Below are positions 57,811 through 64,000 of a stretch of 64,000 bases of DNA, one piece after another. The first letter of the stretch is position 1; each line of letters starts with the position of its first letter. This stretch comes from Antilocapra americana (Eukaryota > Chordata > Mammalia > Artiodactyla > Antilocapridae). A program made the position numbers and the translations under genes. The notes beneath the pieces were generated by a model that saw nothing but the letters and a program-made list of their open reading frames with translations, was not told where the DNA came from and searched no databases. Location of the stretch: the NCBI GenBank assembly GCA_007570785.1, contig ML660774.1:12058476-12122475 (forward strand). The letters run 5' to 3'.

Positions 57811-58921
57811 GTAGGATGGGTATGAGACATAAAAATGCTGGTCTTCAATAGGGCAAATTGTGGGTATTGTTGGATTAATGGCTCATGCCATTGAAAGTCT
57901 TTCCCACATCATTCACCTGCTATGATCTGCAGGGACATCAGTAGGGTGCACAGTCATCATTGTTACTTGGACAAATCATAGATTCGGAAAAATCTTACAG
58001 AGGTGAATTTCTGAATTCTGAATTTTCAGAAACGTGGAATTTAATTGAGATCAGTGTAGAGTGAACCACAAAGAAAGTCTGAAAAAGAGGAAAAGCCTAA
58101 ATCTTGTCAGAACTTTCAGATGAGTGATGGGGATTGTGAAGAGTTTGGTAGAAAAAAGAAGTGTTGGAATGGAAGTCCTCCTTGGTTTTAGCAAAGTTCC
58201 CTACAGATTTACTGAATTTCCAGTAACATTTAGGATGATTTGAGAGAGGAAGAATCAGCTTCTAGAAATAAATTTAAATGTGAATGGCACACAGTAAAAC
58301 CCGCCTTAGAAACTCTCACTGCTTGCTACTCTGAGCTAACTATCCAGTCAAGTCTAGATTCTATCAAATGAAGATTCTTACTTTAAAAGGAAAGGGAAAT
58401 TTGATCACTGCTGGGAGTAGGCAAGTCAGTAGCTGAAATGAATAAGAAAAGGACACAGTTTCAAAAAGAAAGTGAGAGTATCCATCCACACTGGCTCCTT
58501 CAGTATGTTTCTTGACAGATGTGCCATCTCTGAGCTTCCTTTCTTGAGGAAGTTAAGGAAGCGAGTTGCTAACAAAGGACGGCTCTCAGGTGCCTCCCCC
58601 TGTGGACAGTTGCATCTCTAGTTGCATTTGTTGAGTTTTAAAAGCCAGAGTTCTTGTGGTTTGAGCTTTTGTGGTTTTCGGGAAAAAGCTTCAGTAAAGC
58701 TAATATATTTATTTTTAGAGCCCCCAAAAGCAGATTTCATTACAATGTGTCCAGTACATATTTTATTAAAATTGAAATAGAATGCTAAATACCTCTGGAG
58801 AGTCATTTAATGACTTGAAGCATTTCATTACAGTCTAGATTAATATTAGTTTATCAGAATCTTTTCCCCACTGTCTCAATGGATTTGTTTAAGCATCATT
58901 AATTATATAATTAGTTATTAT
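57811..58921. other. Unique spacer
   Basis: No gene or confident repeat. The open stretch at 58618-58806 on the minus strand has no recognisable feature. Confidence 0.5.
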
Positions 58922-58924
58922 ATT

Positions 58925-59113
58925 GCTGTTGTTTAGTTGTTCAGTTGTGTCTAACTCTTTGTGACCCCGTGGACTATAGCACACCAGGCTTCCCTGTCCT
59001 TCACCATCTCCTGGAGTTTGCTCAAACTAGTCCATTGAGTTGGTGATGCCATCCAACCACCTCATCCTCTGTCACCTGCTTCTCCTCCTGCCTTCAATCT
59101 TTCCCAGCATCAT
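58925..59113 (-). mobile_element. BovB LINE 3' terminal fragment
   Basis: Complement of the last ~190 bp of BovB: 'ctgttgtttagttgttcag' to 'cttcaatctttcccagcatc'. Confidence 0.9.
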
Positions 59114-59165
59114 ATAATAATAATGTATAATTATTATGTAATTAGTATTATATGTGTTATATAAT

Positions 59166-59167
<2 letters not shown>

Positions 59168-59221
<54 letters not shown>
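59168..59221. repeat. (CA)n(TA)n compound microsatellite
   Basis: About 14 CA units followed by about 13 TA units. Confidence 0.97.
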
Positions 59222-59869
59222 GATGATATCTTCAGGAAGTAAATGACTAATACAGCTGAGATTTTCCTAAGGAGTTCAGTATTGGCCACTCTGGATATTG
59301 AATGGGAGCAGATGAGGATCCTGGATCCAGTTCTCATTAAAAGAAAAAAAAAAAAAGAATAAGGTAAAGCAGAAAAGTTGCCAAGCAAACAGAAGTTGGG
59401 ATCATTGTTTCCACTGGAGACAAGATGTGGATTCCACATAATATAAAATAATGTTGTATCTGCATTAGTACTTTAAATGGCAGAAGTATTATTATCACTT
59501 GTATTATTATATCTGAGCCTCACTGTCCTATGATGACAATGCCTTTGAAGTGGAGATTTCACAGATGAACTAGCAAAGATGAATAAGTGAATGTAGAACC
59601 AGAGGGTCAAGTGTTCTTATATATGTGAGATTCATAGGGTTAAATAAAATAAACCTCTTACTTGCAGGTCTTTCTCTCAAAGTCTTTAATAGTTCATTTT
59701 AGTGCATTTAGAATTTCCAAGACAGAGGCAATGTTTCCCAAGATTATTTGAAGAAGAGAATTCCTTCTTGCTGAACTTCAGGGAATAGTGGGCTTCAGAG
59801 CATAGTTTGTAAACAGTGCCACTCAGCAGAGAGTGGCTCAATTGCTATGGATAACCTGGGAGAAGAGTA
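59222..59869. other. Unique spacer
   Basis: A-run at about 59341-59355. No gene or repeat recognised. Confidence 0.5.
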
Positions 59870-60080
59870 ATATGAACTGCTACTTACTATGAGTTAACTA
59901 CCGTGATAGGTGCTGCAGATACATTAACTCATGTTTACAACACACTCATGAGGTAGGTTCTATTATAATTGTGCTGTAGCTGAGGAAATGGAGGCAAAAA
60001 GCAGTTCAGCCACTTGTGCAGATTCACACAGCATTGGAGCCTGGTCTCTCATCAAGCGTGTCTACCTAATCAAGCTGCTG
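59870..60080 (+). repeat. MIR SINE
   Basis: 'ctacttactatgagttaact', 'atacattaactcatgtttac', 'ctcatgaggtaggttctatt' and 'gctgaggaaatggaggc' are MIR landmarks in order. Confidence 0.85.
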
Positions 60081-61039
60081 CCATAATCACTGTATTATTC
60101 CAATATTTGAGTATTCTAACACCAGCTCCAGTGCAACCAAATAATGAAACATATGTAAACCAAGTCTCAGGACTCTGGAAGGCAGCACCCTGGGTGACTG
60201 TGGTCTCTGTTTGGCGTCAGGGGAGTGAGCCTCACTGTCTAGCCTGTCTGTTGTCATTTGTCACTCAGGGCTCTGACATGAAACAAAACTAGTGCTCTTG
60301 AAGGAAGCAAAGAAATACCTCAGGACTTAGGTAAAAAGTGCTTCGGTCCTCAGGTAATTTAGGCTTGGTCCTATCCCTGTTTACTTCAAACTTTCAGTAA
60401 AAATGAAAGAGTTGCAAATGGTATTTAGTTTTGCAGAAACATCTAGATTCTTCTCCTGGATCTGGCTTTGCTGACAGGAAATGTCTGCCATCAGTTTCAT
60501 GGTTGTGCTGAGGTAGAAGATAGGTCTTTGAGCCGAAGTAGAATTCCATGTGGTTTTCTTGAATATTCCCCATCAGATTGTCTAGGGTGCACTTAAAACT
60601 TTCCCCTGCAATTAACATCTACTGCCATTGCTCTGCATTTATTTTAGGAATGGAAGCTGAGTGAAGAAGATTATTAGGTAGAACAAGACCACAGCTCTAT
60701 TTCGAGGGGTGGCTTCAAGCTCAGGACTAAACCAGTTACTGTTTGTCAGATGCTTTGGACAGCACCTGCTGCATGTAAATGCTCGGCAGCTAAATACAAG
60801 TATAACTCTGGGAGAACTTGCCTTCCATGGAGATGGTCCTGGGGGCTTCTGGAAGATCTGAAAGGAGCCAGTCATGCAGTAAGAGTGGGTCTTCAGAGGT
60901 GAGCTAAGCTCAGCATGCAATAGGTAGTGATTTCCAACTTTTTAAGCCTTGGAAATTCGGCATGGTGACAAATGTTCCTGAAAGATTTCTGGCAGAAAAA
61001 AGTGCCATGGTATTTCCAAGGAGCCTCAGGAAATTTAGA
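60081..61039. other. Low-repeat intergenic DNA
   Basis: No gene recognised. Open stretches at 60394-60618 and 60639-60920 on the minus strand lack recognisable domains. Confidence 0.5.
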
Positions 61040-61150
61040 GAGAGATTATTATCATTGCTTTTCACACAAGGAAATGGAGTCTTAAGGAGATGACGTTTTC
61101 TGCCCCGGGTCAGGCAGAGTGAGGACTCAAACCCGTGCATCTCTTCCCTC
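61040..61150 (+). repeat. MIR SINE fragment
   Basis: 'cacaaggaaatggagtctta', 'gccccgggtcaggcagagtg' and 'ggactcaaacccgtgcatct' match the MIR middle and end. Confidence 0.7.
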
Positions 61151-61730
61151 CCTGTCAAGTTGCTTTCCCTAGCAAGGGGGAGGCATGGCTATAAATAGTC
61201 TTCTTAAAACTAGTATTTGTTTATTTACTTCTTTTTTTGATCTTGTGTAATTCTGTTCCTCAGGAGACAATAATTCTTGTTGCAAGGTTTAAATGGACAG
61301 AATTTCTGTTGCTTGAACTAATGCTTTTTGTGGTAGACTCAGGTGACAAAATGTTTAGAAACTAGATGTTGTTATTGTGCTTTGAGAGGATGGGAGTTGA
61401 TACCTTCTTTAAAAAAATTTGATGAAATAATTAAAAAATTTGGTTGTACGTGATCTGGGCTCATTCATTCAGCAAGCATCTTTTGAAAGGAGACTATGAG
61501 TGTGCCTATACTGGGCTAAGGGAATATAAAAGGAAGATATGTACCTTGAAATAAGCTTACAACAAATATTTGCACAGTCTGATGGTACAAGTCAGTTAGT
61601 GCTCAGATTTGCTAAATACCGTAAAAGTAAGCAGAAACTATGTATTATTCAATCACTAAGCTAACATGTTTAACCAACAGTTTCATATGGCAAAAAGTTA
61701 CATCTGCGTGTATAAACATATAAATGACTG
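61151..61730. other. Unique spacer
   Basis: 'cattcattcagcaagcatc' at 61463 recalls an ancient dispersed mammalian motif. No gene seen. Confidence 0.45.
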
Positions 61731-61930
61731 TGCTCATACTAAGTTGCTTCAGTCATGTCTGACTCTTCACAACCCCATGGACTGTAGCCCACCAGGCTTC
61801 TCTGTCCATGTGATTCTCCAGGCAAGAATACTGGAGTGGGTCGCCATGCCCTCCTCCAGGGGATCTTCCTGACCCAGGGATTGAACACAGGTCTCATGTC
61901 GCTTGCATTGCTAACACACCTGGGAAGCTT
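61731..61930 (-). mobile_element. Bov-tA SINE
   Basis: Complement of Bov-tA from 'tgctcatactaagttgcttc' to 'acacacctgggaagc'. Confidence 0.93.
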
Positions 61931-63629
61931 TGTATTTTAACCACATTGTCTGTTACATTATGTCATTAAGTGGGGGCATAATGAGGAAGAAAAGATTAGG
62001 ATAATTTATATTAGATATGAGATTAAAATGCAAACAAAACATTGCCAAAATAAACCCAATCAAATGAAATTGTACTTACACATTACATGATTGTGATTAC
62101 TAGCTAAAATTTGTGGAACTTCAGGGCCAGATGCCATATATTGCTAAACAATGTCTTATTTTTTTACTTATTGAGGGTATTTTCCACTTATTTAACAACC
62201 CCATTATATCATTCCCTGTTGTCTGTGACTTGCTAATGCAGTAACACAGCTACCAGATTCTGTTCTATAGCAGTCTTAATAATAGTCACGAAACACTTAC
62301 CCAGAATAAGCATCTTACTCTACCTTCTCTCTTCATTCCTTGACAACAGCTCTTGGACATTTGCCATTAACTATGGCATGTGTCTCCCAACGTTTTGTTA
62401 AGACTTAAGTTTCAGGGAGCCAGGAATAAAACACTGTAAAAGGCCCACATCCTGCTTCTTGTCTAAAAAAACCTCTAAATCGTCAGAGCATGGCATATGC
62501 ATTCCAATGTTATAATTGGTATGAAAAAACATTTGGTAATTAACTTTAAAATTATACATACTATGAGGTTATTCCTAAAGACCTTATACCTAAATGTGCT
62601 ATCTTGTAAATGACAGGATACAGTAATATGATTCACAAAATCAGTAACTAATTTTTATCTGTCCCCAAGTGTTTTTTACTTTCCCCACTACTTCCTAAAA
62701 CAGATTTGTTTTCCTGTTCCGTTCTCTGACTCTATTTTTGCTTTAGCATAACGAACACCTTTTATTCTCAGCAGCCTTCAATCAATATGAATTTTTTAGA
62801 ACAGCCTATGTCTTTTGTGTCTGTTACTTCTCACTGAGGGCAAACGAATCTACCTCACCCTCGGACCCTGTCCGGCAAGTCTGCCTTCCCTTTCCCATCC
62901 CCAAGACAAATTAAGAATGCTGAAACCTTTCACTCATAACAAAACACTGATAAAGCAGGTAACAAGACCTCACATTAATCAGCTCTTTCAAAGACGAGGC
63001 CCCAACCTGTAGCTTTTGTCTAATCTGCTGGTAGGTGGGGTTTTTTTAAGGCTCCTTTTAGGGTCCTAGCATTCTTTAGTCCAGCAGCACATTCTCCTTG
63101 GAAATGTTTCACTTTTCAGACAGCCTCTGTGTTGATCAAAAACCCCAAAGAGCCACTACAGAAATCTGAACTTCTAATGATCTTCTTTTATACTTTCTCA
63201 CAATGGACAATGGTTCTCTCAACACTAATGGCATTGGTACACAAAGAGAGGCAAGAATGCGCAGAGATGGGGGGTGGAGGGAGAGTAGCCACCGTCACGG
63301 GATGGGGTGTATCACCTCGGTGGAAAAAGAAGTCCTGTTTTCTGTAGCCAAAATGTTGCTGTCTTTTGTTGAAAATATTTGAGGCCCCTGCAAACCAATG
63401 CTGAGATGAGAAAAGATAAGAGTAGATGTATAGTTTTCTCCCAGGAAGAAATATTACCATCAGTTGAATAGCAATAAATGAGTATTCTTGTGCTTTTCTA
63501 ATCCTTTTCATAATAGAAAACTCACTAATAATTATTCCCTTAAGTTTCTTGCATCCAGTGCTAGATCTTTTTCTAGGCTCAGTGAAGCAAGCAGCCTTCC
63601 TGTGTATTATACAATTATGTTGAGTCAAG
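61931..63629. other. Low-repeat intergenic DNA
   Basis: No gene or confident repeat. A short G-rich patch (ggggggtggagggagag) lies at about 63268-63285. Confidence 0.5.
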
Positions 63630-63644
63630 TGCGCCCTCTAGTGA
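63630..63644 (-). promoter_or_regulatory. CTCF-like motif (candidate)
   Basis: On the minus strand this reads TCACTAGAGGGCGCA. It agrees with the CTCF core CCRSYAGRKGGCRSY at 13 of 15 positions, including the whole central AGRKGGCRS. It lies in unique AT-rich DNA. This is the better of the two candidates in the window. Motif match only. Confidence 0.45.
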
Positions 63645-64000
63645 TCCACTGAAATATCACCAGATTAGTATCAGTCACCAGATGCCTGAAATCAGAAAGG
63701 AAAGATATTTTGGACAGTTTATTTACAAGAGTGTTTCTCAAAATTATATAGGAAAATTGTAAAAATATGTGTATTATATTTCATATAAACAGAGTTAACT
63801 TTTAGTCAGTTTTTATGATTTTAACCTTTTGCCTGGAGGTTGCTATTAATTCTTCCAAACATTTTAGAACTTATCTTTTTGATTAATTTCTAGACTGAAC
63901 TGATAAACTTCACTAAAACTAATGAAAAGTTAAAACTGGCAGGGTCCTCAGAGGGTATTTAGTACAATGCTTTCATTTGTGGAGGAGGAGACTTAAGTCC
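63645..64000. other. Unique DNA ending in a MIR-like fragment
   Basis: The last ~65 bp ('cagggtcctcagagggtatt', 'tttgtggaggaggagactt') resemble a MIR3-type repeat cut by the window end. No gene seen. Confidence 0.4.

Noticed and set aside
59134..59439. Open frame with Cys-Val and Tyr-Ile repeats
   Set aside because: Translation of the (CA)n(TA)n tract; no protein motif.

Overview
This window is nuclear DNA from a ruminant, most likely a bovid. The evidence is its interspersed repeats: many BovB (RTE-type) LINE copies in both orientations, tRNA-derived Bov-tA and Bov-A2 SINEs, CHR-type cetartiodactyl SINEs and L1 copies of the ruminant kind. These lie on an older layer of MIR, L2, MER5A and MaLR/ERVL LTRs. 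The species cannot be fixed from the sequence alone.

No multi-exon protein-coding gene, rRNA, functional tRNA or CRISPR array could be supported. The only full-length open reading frame of a known cellular protein is an intronless copy of ribosomal protein S2 (RPS2) on the minus strand at 38875-39756. It has a poly(A) tract and a perfect 13-bp target-site duplication, so it is a processed retrocopy. Its 293-codon frame is unbroken.

Layout: 1-13.2 kb is a dense repeat cluster. It holds a BovB that carries both an L1 and a Bov-A2 SINE, a second BovB inserted in a CHR SINE, and a nearly full-length BovB at 9460-13195. From 13.2 to 19.5 kb is mostly low-repeat DNA. From 19.5 to 21.4 kb is an L1 inserted in an older L1. 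From 21.4 to 38.8 kb is AT-rich intergenic DNA with scattered SINEs, MIR/L2, an MLT1 LTR, an ERV-like LTR and (CA)n and (TA)n microsatellites. The RPS2 retrocopy follows at 38.8-39.8 kb. From 40 to 48.2 kb is another repeat cluster: MER5A, an ERVL LTR, an L2 split by BovB, two plus-strand BovB copies and three Bov-tA-type SINE units. From 48.2 to 50.9 kb is a nearly repeat-free interval with a CpG-enriched patch. From 50.9 to 57.8 kb repeats are dense again (two BovB, old L1, MaLR LTR, SINEs). From 57.8 to 64 kb is mostly unique DNA.

Nothing here forms a cooperating gene set. The content is best read as a history of retrotransposition, with several insertion orders fixed by target-site duplications. 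I found no convincing sign of an undescribed biological system. The best leads are the intact RPS2 retrocopy, two low-repeat GC-richer blocks (28.4-28.7 kb and 49.0-49.6 kb), a possible unrecognised retrocopy next to the (TA)n tract at 37.6 kb, and two CTCF-like motifs.
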